Part shown: one piece after another, positions 39,341-47,937 of the stretch
Layout: every line of letters begins with the position of its first letter
Position numbering within the stretch: position 1 is the first letter of the stretch
Assembly: GCF_001045555.1 (NCBI RefSeq)
Contig: NZ_LFBU01000002.1
Coordinates: 744,001-808,000 of the forward strand
Source: Marinobacter subterrani
Lineage (GTDB): Bacteria > Pseudomonadota > Gammaproteobacteria > Pseudomonadales > Oleiphilaceae
DNA length: 64,000 nt
Direction of reading: 5' to 3'
Made by a program: the position numbers and the translations under genes
The notes under the pieces: model-generated
Databases searched by the model: none
What the model was told of the DNA's origin: nothing
The model's input: the letters and a program-made list of their open reading frames with translations, nothing else

Positions 39341-39743
39341 CAGATTCCGGAAACACCAACGCGGGGCAGGCCTGCCCATCGCCATCTTCGTGATCACGGC
39401 GCTGGCGCTGATTGTGGCTGGTATGGCCCAGCAGCAGCAAAGCACGGGGCTGGCGGTCAGTCAGCAGATTCTGTCCCAGCGGGCGTTTTACGCTGCCGAA
39501 AGCGGAGCTCAGGCAGGTGTGACGGAGGCGCTTTATGGCAGTGGCTGTGCTTCTGTGCCGGGTTCATTGAGTTTTTCGCAGGCGGGGTTGAGCGGTTGTA
39601 GTGCCACTCTTAGCTGTTCTGCAGTACAGGCTGATATCAGTGGCAGTCCGGCCCCCGAGACGATTTATACTCTGGTCAGTACTGGTCAGTGCGGTTCAGG
39701 CAGTGAACAGGCCAGGCGAACGATTGAGGTGCGTGTGAGATGA
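39330..39743 (+). CDS. mshP: MSHA biogenesis protein MshP (PilX-like)
   Basis: Small PilX-type protein of 137 residues with one N-terminal hydrophobic helix (AGLPIAIFVITALALIVAG) preceded by a basic stretch (DRFRKHQRG). Instead of the class III leader and Glu5 it has GAGLPIAIF, as in other MshP/PilX proteins. The segment RAFYAAESGAQAG is a PilX signature, and four or more cysteines lie in the C-terminal half. ATG 39330 is preceded by AGGAGG; an earlier in-frame ATG (39243) falls inside mshO. It overlaps mshQ by four bases. Confidence 0.82.
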   Translation: MCPDRFRKHQRGAGLPIAIFVITALALIVAGMAQQQQSTGLAVSQQILSQRAFYAAESGAQAGVTEALYGSGCASVPGSLSFSQAGLSGCSATLSCSAVQADISGSPAPETIYTLVSTGQCGSGSEQARRTIEVRVR

Positions 39744-42700
39744 GGCAATCAGGTTTTGTAATTCCGTTGCTGATGGCACTGGCGTTCTTCCTGGCGGCAG
39801 GAGATGTGTATGCCGCTCAGTGTACGGAGGTATTTGATGCGCCTGATGGCCTTAATGATAACCTGCCCGGCGATCGTCGCCTGAGTTACGATACCAATAA
39901 TTGGGAAGGTGGTGAGAGCTGGCCAGCATCCGGAACCCAGCTAACTAGCGGCGACTATTACTACGATAATGTCACTTTGTCTAAAGACTACCAACTGAGG
40001 ATCGCTCCAGGAGCAGTTGTCAGGATCTTTGTAGATGGAAACCTCGGGTTCGGCAAGAACGCTGAAATCAACGGCGCTGGAAATCCTGATCAGTTACTAC
40101 TGGTCGTTGATGGATCGGTAGGGTTTGACAAGGACGGGTTTTTTAATGGCATCCTGTATGCGAAAGGCAAAATAAGCTTTGACAAAAATAGCCTCGCGGA
40201 AGGAATTCTCGCCAGTCAGAATGGGATTGGGCTCGATAAGGATGCGAGTCTGGAATATGTGCCGGATGCGTTAGCGCAGGATCTGTTGAATGGGCTCTGT
40301 GACTTTGGGGTTGAATCTCCACTCCCCGTTTTCGACGACTTCGAAACCTACACCCCCGGCACAATCACCGGACTCGATGGCGGTACCGGCTGGGGTGGCA
40401 GTTGGCAGGGAAACAGTGGGCAGAGCATCGTTGATACCAGCGCTAATCCTCTTCTGTTCCAGGCGAGCAACGGTTTGAGTATTCGCTCGCAAACGACCCT
40501 TGAAGTCGACGGAAACAATGACCGGGTCGCCTCGCGCGCGTTGTCGGGCGCTTTCTCCGGTGATCAGGTCTATCTCAGTATGCTGGTGCGGTTCCAGGGC
40601 GCGCCTGGCAACAATGATTTTCTGGGCTTTTGGGTTCAACGGCCAGGCTTCGGTGATTCGCCGCAGTTCGGGGTAAAAGTCAATGAAGGCGGCAGTGGCA
40701 ACGCTGATTTCTTTGTTCGGCTTGATACCAGCGCGGCCTATTCAACGGACTTCCAGGCAGGACAGACCTACTTGCTGGTGGCCCGCTTTGACAAGAATAG
40801 CGGCAATTTCTACGACCGGGGGCGTCTGTGGGTGAATCCCCAGTGTACCGATTCGCCACCGCCCACGCCGTCCGCGACTATTTTCCGCAACCCCAGTAAC
40901 AAGGTCACGGAGATCACGGAACTGGGCTTCCGTTCTGAGAACCTCGGTGGCGGGGAAAGTATACAGGTGGGCCAGGTGGCCGCCGGCGAGAGCTGGTCGG
41001 ACGTGGTTCAGTGTACCTGTTACCAGAATGGCCTTGAAGCCACTTTCTATAATAACTACCAGAGCAATCAGCCATTCCCGGATTCTCCAGTGCTGACCCG
41101 TCTTGATCCCGGTGTGGATTTCGATTGGGCCAATGGCTCCCCGGATCCGGTGGTCGATGATAATGACTTTGCGGTGCAGTGGCAGGGAGCTATAGAGGTT
41201 CCTGAAACCGGTATGTATGAGTTCCGGACGCGCACCGATGACGGTGTCCGGTTATGGGTTGAGGATCTGACCTTCGGCGCCGCAGTTATTGATGACTGGA
41301 ACGACCAGTCAGCCGCCGATAACACAAGCGACGCCGTTCGGCTGGAAGCGGGCAGGCGCTATGCGATTCGCATGCAGTTCTATGAAAATGGCGGTCAGGC
41401 CGTGGCGGAGTTGCAGTGGAATAGACCGGGTGGAGGTGGCTTTGAAATTATCCCGGAGGCGAACCTGTTTGCTTGTCTGCCGGTATCGGCGCCGACTCTG
41501 CAGTCTGCCTCGGCAGTGTGCGGAGCTTCCGATCTCCTGCGGGTGAAATTTGACCAGTCATCACGAACTCGCATGCTTGATGGCGCATCGGTTGAAGATA
41601 CCTCGTTTTACTCAATAGAAGCGCTCGGCTCAGGCGCTAGTATCGGTGTGGAATCGGCCTCGCTGGAGTCATCCGGCTACAGCGTTCTGCTGAATCTCTC
41701 AACGCCCCTGTCGAGCGAGGAGACCTACGAGATCACCGTATCGGACATTCAGGATGTAGGCGGCGTCGCTATGTCGCCAAATCCCGCAACGGTTGAGTTT
41801 GAGGCCAGTAGTACGGGATTGAGCACGTTTTACTGGAACAATCGCGACCTTAATGGGCCAACAGTGGCCCAGGAGGTTTCCGCCACAATTGATGAAGATT
41901 ATGGCGGTGGCAGTCCAATCCCCGGCACCGTGAACAATGATCGGTTTTCGATCCGCTGGACCGGCTACATTGTGCCCGCAGTAACAGGCGATTATCGTTT
42001 CAGGACACGGACTGACGATGGCGTGCGGCTCTGGGTGCAGGATCTGAGTAACCCGATCATCAATGAGTGGGTTGATCAGTCACCCACCAACCATGAATCG
42101 GGAGTGCTTACTCTTCAGCAGGGCCAGGCCTATGCTTTGAAGATGGAGATGTATGAAAACGGCGGGGGCGCAGTGGCGCAACTGTTCTGGGATACCCCGG
42201 CGTCGAGCGGTTTTGAGGTTGTGCCGGCGTCAGCTCTGTTTAACTGCCCCGAAGCTGCCAACGCCCTGGATCATTTCCGAATCATCAGCGGTGGCAATTC
42301 CGTTACCTGCAGCCCGGCTCCTGTCACCATTCAAGCCAGCGATGCCAACGGTCAGCCCGTCACTGATTACACCGGCACAGTAAACCTGTCCACGTCCACG
42401 GGTCTGGGAGACTGGTTAGCTGGCACTGGCGCAGGTGGCACGTTGGCTCGCGGTTCTGGAAACTCCGGAAGGGCAGCTTACAGCTTTTCTGCGGCGGACA
42501 GCGGCGTGGTTACGCTCAACCTCCGGCATACCCTTGCGGATACGGTCAACGTCAATGTCGCTGACGGCAGCACCGGCGAGCTTGACTCCTTTGATCCGGA
42601 TATTGTCTTTGCCGAAACGGGATTCATTTTCCACCAGGCTGGAGATCTTGGCAGCCAGATCCAGAGCCTGGTCGCCGGCAAGGATTCCTCAATCGCCCCT

Positions 42701-44362
42701 GGCGGTCAGAACCTGCAGTTAACCGCCGTGCGAACCAATGATGATACGGGTGCGTGCGAGGCCTTCCTTACCGGTCCTCAGGATGTTGAGGTGGGCTATG
42801 TCTGCGAAAGTCCCGGTACCTGCGCGCTGACAGACGCGCTCAGGGTTAATGGTCAGACGGTGGCCTCCAACAATAATGGCGGTATATCGAATACAGGGAC
42901 TGTGAGCCTGGACTTCGGCGACAGTTCGACAAGTTCTGCATCGCTGGTGCTTAACTATGCGGATGCTGGTCGACTTTCCCTGTTTGCCCGAAAGCCGCTT
43001 TTAGATGCGGAAGGCAATCCCACCGGTGGAGAAATTGCCGGTAGCAGCAATGCTTTTGTATCGGTGCCGGCCGGCTTCTGTATCACTGCCACCGACACCA
43101 ACAGCGGATGCACCGGGGACCCGGCCAACTGCTCCGTGCTCACCAGTGCCGGCAGTGATTTCCCCGTCAGCTATCAGGCCGTCGCGTGGCAGCAGGCGGG
43201 GGAAAGTGGTGCTGAATTCTGTATTGGTAATCCGGTGACACCGGCCTTTGAGCGGCTCAATATCAATATAGCGCATGAACTGGTCGCGCCTGCTGGCGGT
43301 GAAACAGGCACTTTTGCCCCGCAGCAGTCGAGTTTTTCGAGCGGTGGCGGTGGAACATCAGATCAACTCCAGCGCATCAGCGAGGTCGGTGTCTTCAAAA
43401 TCCGCATTCCAGAGGGCCAGTCTTACCTGGGGAATGCGCTGCCTGGTGGCAAGAGTGCCTCCATTGGCCGATTCATACCGGCAAGATTTGGTGTAACGCT
43501 GGCCAGCGCTGGCGAGATCGGGCCAGCCTGCGTTGGCACACCGGGCTTTACCTACACTGGGCAGGATTCAGGCTGGCAGGTGGAACCGGAAGTGCTGATT
43601 GCGGCACTGAATGAGCAGGATGAGGTAACAACGAACTATACCCGTGGAGATTTCCAGAAGCTTCAGGCCGCGGATGTGCTCAGAGCGCTTCCTGATACCG
43701 ACTCGTCCCAGCAACAAGCGGATAATACGGGGCCGCTTGATGTGACGGTCTCGGCCCAGCCCGCAAACCTGTTGGCATTAACAACAAGCCCGGGGCGGAT
43801 GGCTTACGAGTTTTCTTCGGCAGATACGCTGACTTATCCAAAGACCAAAGTCTCTCAGGTGGCACCGTTTAATCCGAGTCTGACCTTTGCCATCAACCAG
43901 GTTGTTGACAGTGATAACGTCAGCGGCGCCACCAGCCTGCCGATCAGCTTTCAGCCGCTGGCAGATCTGGACATCCGTTATGGCAGGTGGTTCATGGAGA
44001 ACGTGTATGGACCTGAAACTATCCCCGAGCTGGAAATGCCTTTCCAGGCTCAGTACTGGGCCGGAGCCCGGTTTGAACTGAACGAAGTGGATAACTGCAG
44101 CGTCTGGGATACCACAAATGTTACCGGCACGACGGACCATCACAGTCTGGTAGCGGCGTCCGGCACTCTGAGTAGCGGCACCGGCGGGCCATTGGTGCTG
44201 GAGCCTGATGGCAGCCAGGGAACGGATACACTTATCTGGGAGGTGCCGGTGTGGCTCCAGCATTTCTGGAACGATGCAGCCACACTGCAGAATCCCACGG
44301 CAACGGCCACCTTCGGCGTCTACCGCGGCCATGACCGGGTCATCTACTGGCAGGAGCGATAA
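39740..44362 (+). CDS. mshQ: MSHA-associated modular surface protein MshQ
   Basis: Very large exported protein of 1540 residues. It has a signal peptide (cleavage expected near VYA-AQC), a repetitive beta region with alternating FDKDG/GKN-type motifs (about 60-175), a LamG/lectin-like segment (about 197-417), a PA14 domain (about 432-577, with FRTRTDDGVRLWV), an Ig-like domain (about 586-690), a second PA14 domain (about 694-837, same motif), another Ig-like region (about 844-945) and a long C-terminal MshQ domain (DUF6701 type, about 950-1540). PA14 domains often bind glycans. Domain calls are by eye. It is the last gene of the pilus operon and a candidate adhesin or tip-associated factor; no cell-wall or autotransporter anchor was seen. 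Confidence 0.88.
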   Translation: MRQSGFVIPLLMALAFFLAAGDVYAAQCTEVFDAPDGLNDNLPGDRRLSYDTNNWEGGESWPASGTQLTSGDYYYDNVTLSKDYQLRIAPGAVVRIFVDGNLGFGKNAEINGAGNPDQLLLVVDGSVGFDKDGFFNGILYAKGKISFDKNSLAEGILASQNGIGLDKDASLEYVPDALAQDLLNGLCDFGVESPLPVFDDFETYTPGTITGLDGGTGWGGSWQGNSGQSIVDTSANPLLFQASNGLSIRSQTTLEVDGNNDRVASRALSGAFSGDQVYLSMLVRFQGAPGNNDFLGFWVQRPGFGDSPQFGVKVNEGGSGNADFFVRLDTSAAYSTDFQAGQTYLLVARFDKNSGNFYDRGRLWVNPQCTDSPPPTPSATIFRNPSNKVTEITELGFRSENLGGGESIQVGQVAAGESWSDVVQCTCYQNGLEATFYNNYQSNQPFPDSPVLTRLDPGVDFDWANGSPDPVVDDNDFAVQWQGAIEVPETGMYEFRTRTDDGVRLWVEDLTFGAAVIDDWNDQSAADNTSDAVRLEAGRRYAIRMQFYENGGQAVAELQWNRPGGGGFEIIPEANLFACLPVSAPTLQSASAVCGASDLLRVKFDQSSRTRMLDGASVEDTSFYSIEALGSGASIGVESASLESSGYSVLLNLSTPLSSEETYEITVSDIQDVGGVAMSPNPATVEFEASSTGLSTFYWNNRDLNGPTVAQEVSATIDEDYGGGSPIPGTVNNDRFSIRWTGYIVPAVTGDYRFRTRTDDGVRLWVQDLSNPIINEWVDQSPTNHESGVLTLQQGQAYALKMEMYENGGGAVAQLFWDTPASSGFEVVPASALFNCPEAANALDHFRIISGGNSVTCSPAPVTIQASDANGQPVTDYTGTVNLSTSTGLGDWLAGTGAGGTLARGSGNSGRAAYSFSAADSGVVTLNLRHTLADTVNVNVADGSTGELDSFDPDIVFAETGFIFHQAGDLGSQIQSLVAGKDSSIAPGGQNLQLTAVRTNDDTGACEAFLTGPQDVEVGYVCESPGTCALTDALRVNGQTVASNNNGGISNTGTVSLDFGDSSTSSASLVLNYADAGRLSLFARKPLLDAEGNPTGGEIAGSSNAFVSVPAGFCITATDTNSGCTGDPANCSVLTSAGSDFPVSYQAVAWQQAGESGAEFCIGNPVTPAFERLNINIAHELVAPAGGETGTFAPQQSSFSSGGGGTSDQLQRISEVGVFKIRIPEGQSYLGNALPGGKSASIGRFIPARFGVTLASAGEIGPACVGTPGFTYTGQDSGWQVEPEVLIAALNEQDEVTTNYTRGDFQKLQAADVLRALPDTDSSQQQADNTGPLDVTVSAQPANLLALTTSPGRMAYEFSSADTLTYPKTKVSQVAPFNPSLTFAINQVVDSDNVSGATSLPISFQPLADLDIRYGRWFMENVYGPETIPELEMPFQAQYWAGARFELNEVDNCSVWDTTNVTGTTDHHSLVAASGTLSSGTGGPLVLEPDGSQGTDTLIWEVPVWLQHFWNDAATLQNPTATATFGVYRGHDRVIYWQER

Positions 44363-44366
44363 AAAC

Positions 44367-44450
44367 GGGGTCAGATGAAAAGTTCATCTGACCCCAAAAA
44401 TCCAAACCTGGCGGCAAAGTCGGGGTCAGATGAACTTTTCATCTGACCCC
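44367..44450. repeat. REP-type palindromes, family A, inverted pair (REPIN)
   Basis: Copy 1 (44367-44395) has GGGGTCAGATGAA, loop AAG, TTCATCTGACCCC. Copy 2 (44422-44450) has the same arms with loop CTT. The two 29-mers are exact reverse complements, separated by 26 bp. They lie between the convergent ends of mshQ and ntrC, where no other terminator was found. Confidence 0.93.
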
Positions 44451-44472
44451 ATGTTCATTCCTGCTGGAAGGC

Positions 44473-45900
44473 TCAGTCGTCCTCGTGCTCCGGGTGATCC
44501 ATCCCCAGTTCATTGATCTTCCGGGTCAGCGTGTTCCGCCCCCAGCCCAGCAGAATCGAGGCATCCCGGCGCCGCCCGCCGGTGTGCTTCAGCGCCGTCT
44601 CGATCATGATTTTCTCGAACTCTGGCACTGCCGTGTCGAGTATCCCTTTCTTGCCCCGCTTGAGCTCCTGTTCGGCCCAGTTTTTCAGGCCTTCCTGCCA
44701 GGTCGTGCCAGTGGTGGGCGCTTCCGCCTGATGCAGTAACTCGGGCGGCAAGTCATCGATGTGGATCTCCCGACCGCTGGCCATTACCGTCAGCCAGCGG
44801 CAGGTGTTTTCCAGCTGGCGGACGTTGCCGGGCCAGGGCAGGGTGGTGAGGTATTCTTCTGCTTCCTCGCGCAGGATTTTGGGCTCGACAGCCAGCTCTT
44901 TAGCCGCCCGTTTCAGGAAGTGCTGCATCAGCCGGGGAATGTCTTCCCGGCGTTCGGCCAGTTTGGGCAGGTGCACCCGAATCACGTTCAGCCGGTGGAA
45001 CAGGTCTTCCCGGAAGCTGCCGGCCTGAACCAGTTTTTCCAGATCCTGGTGCGTGGCGGCGATGATACGCACGTCCACCTTGATCGGTGTGGTGCCGCCT
45101 ACCCGGTAAAATTCGCCATCGGCCAGTACCCGCAGCAGGCGGGTCTGGGTATCGGCGGGCATGTCGCCGATTTCGTCCAGGAACAGGGTACCGCCGTTGG
45201 CCTGCTCGAAGCGCCCCTGGCGTGCTGCGCCGGCCCCGGTGAAGGCACCTTTTTCGTGGCCAAACAGCTCGGATTCGATCAGGTCCTTGGGAATGGCAGC
45301 CATATTCAGGGCGATGAACGGATGCTTGGCCCGGGGGCTGTGGTTGTGCAGCGCCTGGGCCACCAGCTCCTTGCCGGTGCCGCTTTCACCATTGATCAGC
45401 ACGGTGATGTTGGAGTGCGACAGTCGGCCGATGGCCCTGAATACCTCCTGCATCGCCGGCGCTTCACCGATGATCTCGGTTGCACGCTGGGCGCTTTCCG
45501 TGGCGGGTTCGGCGCTGGCGCGTTTCTCGTGGCTGTGGGCAACCGCGCGCTTGACCAGCGCCACGGCATCATCCACATCGAACGGTTTGGGAAGGTATTC
45601 GAACGCCCCGGTCTGGTAGCTGGTGACCGCGCTTTCCAGATCCGAGTGGGCGGTCATGATGATCACCGGAATATCCGCATGCACCTCGACAATCTGGGAA
45701 AGCAGGGTGATACCGTCAACGCCGGGCATCCGGATATCGCTGACGATGGCATCGGGCTGCTCGTGTTCCAGCCGCATCATGATGCTTTCACCGCTGTCAA
45801 AAACGCGGGGCTGCATACCGGCCTGGTTCAGGGCGCGCTCCAGCACCCAGCGAATACTGCGATCGTCGTCTATGATCCAGACGTTTGCCGGTTGGCTCAT
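44473..45900 (-). CDS. ntrC: Nitrogen regulation response regulator NtrC
   Basis: Sigma54-dependent activator of nitrogen-limitation genes. The 475-residue product has a receiver domain with acidic pocket DDD (11-13) and phospho-acceptor Asp55 (IVSDIRMPG), an AAA+ domain with Walker A GESGTGKE and the sigma54-contacting loop GAFTGA, and a C-terminal Fis-type helix-turn-helix (RRRDASILLGWGRNTLTRKINELG). The start MSQPANVWIIDDD at 45900 follows GGAGGA and overlaps the ntrB stop by four bases; a longer frame to 45960 lacks family support. Confidence 0.98.
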   Translation of the reverse strand: MSQPANVWIIDDDRSIRWVLERALNQAGMQPRVFDSGESIMMRLEHEQPDAIVSDIRMPGVDGITLLSQIVEVHADIPVIIMTAHSDLESAVTSYQTGAFEYLPKPFDVDDAVALVKRAVAHSHEKRASAEPATESAQRATEIIGEAPAMQEVFRAIGRLSHSNITVLINGESGTGKELVAQALHNHSPRAKHPFIALNMAAIPKDLIESELFGHEKGAFTGAGAARQGRFEQANGGTLFLDEIGDMPADTQTRLLRVLADGEFYRVGGTTPIKVDVRIIAATHQDLEKLVQAGSFREDLFHRLNVIRVHLPKLAERREDIPRLMQHFLKRAAKELAVEPKILREEAEEYLTTLPWPGNVRQLENTCRWLTVMASGREIHIDDLPPELLHQAEAPTTGTTWQEGLKNWAEQELKRGKKGILDTAVPEFEKIMIETALKHTGGRRRDASILLGWGRNTLTRKINELGMDHPEHEDD

Positions 45901-47015
45901 GGGGTGTCCTCCAGAGGCAGGAAGATGATGAAGTCGGTTCGGCCTGGTTCGCTCTCGCATTCAACGAGTCCATGGTGTTGGCCGATGATGCTCTGGGTGA
46001 TGGAAAGCCCCAGGCCTGTGCCACTGGCACGGCCACTGATCATCGGGTAGAAAATGTTCTGCAACAGGTCCGGGGGGATGCCCGGGCCGTTATCAATCAC
46101 GTCGATCCGGCACACCAGGCGGTGGCGCCGATGGCCGATGGTAAACTGGCGCAGGGTGCGGGTCCGGAAGGTAATGGTGGGCGGTTCGCCGTTGCGATTG
46201 CCGCCCTGGTGTTCAAAGGCGGCCTCCATGGCGTTGCGGGCAATGTTCAGGAATGCCTGGATCAATTGTTCCTTGTCGCCCCGGAATTCGGGAATGCTGG
46301 GGTCATAGTCCCGGCTGAACTGCAGGCGGCCCTTGCTCTCGGCTTCCAGAAGTGTGCTCACACGCTCCAGCACCTCGTGGATATTGGTGGGCGCCAGCTT
46401 GAGTGCCTTGTTCGGGCCGAGCATGCGGTCCACCAGGCTCCTCAGTCGGTCGGCCTCATCGATGATCACCCGGGTATACTCGCGCTGGTCTTCGCTGGTG
46501 AGCTCCCGGTCAAGCAGCTGCGCCGCGCCCCGGATGCCCCCGAGCGGGTTCTTGATCTCGTGGGCCATGCCCCGGACCAGGATGCGGGTGGTCTCCTGCT
46601 GGGAAATGATGTCTTCCTCCCGGCTGATCCGCATCAGGCGATCCCTGGGCTGGATCTCGATCAGCAGCTCCGTCGGATCGAGGCTGATCGGGGTCACCGA
46701 GTAGTCCACCGTCAGCCGGGAGCCGCTGGTTAACAGGAACTCGGCCTCACGGCGGGTGTAGGACTGGCCATTCTCAACCGCGGCGAACAGGGTTTTCAGG
46801 GCATCTTCGGAATCCACGAGAATCTCGCTGAAGGGCTGCCCGTGGCTACGGGTCATACTGGTTTCAAACAGACTTTCAGCGGCGGGGTTGAGATAGCGAA
46901 TTTGCAGCGTATCCTCCAGCACCAATACCGCCGTAGTGAGGCTGTCGAGAATGCTTTTGTATCCGGTATCGCGAGCCGAAGGCAGTGCCATGGGAGATGT
47001 CCGTTGGTTCGACAT
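45897..47015 (-). CDS. ntrB: Nitrogen regulation sensor kinase NtrB
   Basis: Cytoplasmic PAS-containing histidine kinase that phosphorylates NtrC and dephosphorylates it when bound to GlnB. The 372-residue product has an N-terminal PAS domain (LTTAVLVLEDTLQIRYLNPAAESLF), the phospho-acceptor box GMAHEIKNPLGG, an N-box (IARNAMEA) and a G-box (DNGPGIPP and GTGLGLSI). No transmembrane helix is seen, as expected. ATG 47015 (MSNQRTSPMA) follows GGAGGT. It is coupled to ntrC. An NtrC-type site lies 200 bp upstream. Confidence 0.97.
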   Translation of the reverse strand: MSNQRTSPMALPSARDTGYKSILDSLTTAVLVLEDTLQIRYLNPAAESLFETSMTRSHGQPFSEILVDSEDALKTLFAAVENGQSYTRREAEFLLTSGSRLTVDYSVTPISLDPTELLIEIQPRDRLMRISREEDIISQQETTRILVRGMAHEIKNPLGGIRGAAQLLDRELTSEDQREYTRVIIDEADRLRSLVDRMLGPNKALKLAPTNIHEVLERVSTLLEAESKGRLQFSRDYDPSIPEFRGDKEQLIQAFLNIARNAMEAAFEHQGGNRNGEPPTITFRTRTLRQFTIGHRRHRLVCRIDVIDNGPGIPPDLLQNIFYPMISGRASGTGLGLSITQSIIGQHHGLVECESEPGRTDFIIFLPLEDTP

Positions 47016-47210
47016 GGTTTGACCTCCGGAGTTTTGCAAAAAGCGAACCAGTTTGGGCCAGGTTTAAAAATGACTGGGCAAAGTGCGGGCATTGCGGGGC
47101 ATTGGCCGGAAAAGGCGCCGTACGCTGGTGCAGGCGGGGAAAGCGCAACTGACCAGCCGGAAGAATTCGCCCCGTTGCTGGTCAGAGTATGGCTGTTTTC
47201 TGGTGCGCGC

Positions 47211-47225
47211 GCACCAAAATAGTGC
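47211..47225 (-). promoter_or_regulatory. NtrC-binding site before ntrB
   Basis: GCACCA-AAA-TAGTGC matches the NtrC consensus GCACCA-N3-TGGTGC at 11 of 12 fixed positions, in the gap between the DUF4124 gene and ntrB. It abuts a perfect 16-bp palindrome (TGGTGCGCGCGCACCA, 47201-47216) that shares its left half-site. Confidence 0.7.
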
Positions 47226-47234
47226 GCTCAAGAA

Positions 47235-47759
47235 TCAGTTCAGTACGGAGGGGCGGTGAACGGTAAAGGAAATGGATGGGCCGGTTTTTATCTGAACGCC
47301 GTTTTCATCCACGATGTGCACGCGGGCCTCGTGGGTGCCACGGAAGACATTGCTGACGGCAATTGAGCCCGAAGCGCTCTGGCCAACGGGTTGGCCATCC
47401 AGGGTCACTTCGTACTTGTGGCCAGGCTGCAGGCCGGGTGTGCTTTGAACCTGGAACTGAATATCACCGCTGCCGCTGTAGAACGCCTGGTTGTTGTCCG
47501 GGTATACGAAGGAGACGCTCTCGTACACGGCGCCCTCTTTCTGGACCTCTTCACGGAGCTTGTCGGTTTCCTGAACCACCTCGGGCTTGGGCAGGGTGAT
47601 GGTGGTAACCGGTTTGACCTCAATCGCTTTAGCGCCTTCACTTGGCTCGTCGGAGAAGGTGACGTTGCCGTAGGCATCGACATTCCGGTACACCTCGGCG
47701 GAGGCCGGGACCGCCAGAACAAACAGAAGGCCGGTAATCAATCCAGACCTTGGATTCAT
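47235..47759 (-). CDS. DUF4124-containing exported protein
   Basis: Secreted or periplasmic protein of 174 residues with a signal peptide (MNPRSGLITGLLFVLAVPASA, cut shown to 20 residues as ...VPASA before EVYRN). The mature N-terminus VYRNVDAYGNVTFSDEPSEGA is the DUF4124 signature; a fibronectin-like segment (HKYEVTLDGQPVG ... GTHEARVHIVDENG) follows. The function is unknown. The gene sits between glnA and ntrB, as it does in many Pseudomonadales, which suggests stable association with the nitrogen operon without proving a role. ATG 47759 follows AGGTGAG. Confidence 0.85.
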   Translation of the reverse strand: MNPRSGLITGLLFVLAVPASAEVYRNVDAYGNVTFSDEPSEGAKAIEVKPVTTITLPKPEVVQETDKLREEVQKEGAVYESVSFVYPDNNQAFYSGSGDIQFQVQSTPGLQPGHKYEVTLDGQPVGQSASGSIAVSNVFRGTHEARVHIVDENGVQIKTGPSISFTVHRPSVLN

Positions 47760-47881
47760 AAGCTCACCTGTTATTGGGTTTCCCCGATTATCGGCGGCGC
47801 CCCGGGGCATTTCAACGCTTGCGGGATCGGATATTGGTTACATATCGTTAAGGGCGGCAGGCAATGTGCTGCAGTGCACAC

Positions 47882-47908
47882 AAAAAAGCCCCGCGCGGGG
47901 CGGGGCTT
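47882..47908 (-). terminator. Intrinsic terminator of glnA
   Basis: On the minus strand, AAGCCCCGC and GCGGGGCTT form a 9-bp stem with a 5-base loop, followed by T6. It starts about 30 bp after the glnA stop and explains why glnA can be expressed far more than ntrBC. Confidence 0.9.
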
Positions 47909-47937
47909 GACTGCTGCTGATTCCCTTGCGAGAGATA

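Noticed and set aside
47035..47050. Sigma54-like element TGGTTCG-N4-TTGCA before ntrB
   Set aside because: Spacing and the GG/GC pairs fit, but the start point would fall near 47024 inside the ntrB ribosome-binding site, so it cannot give a translatable message from the chosen start.
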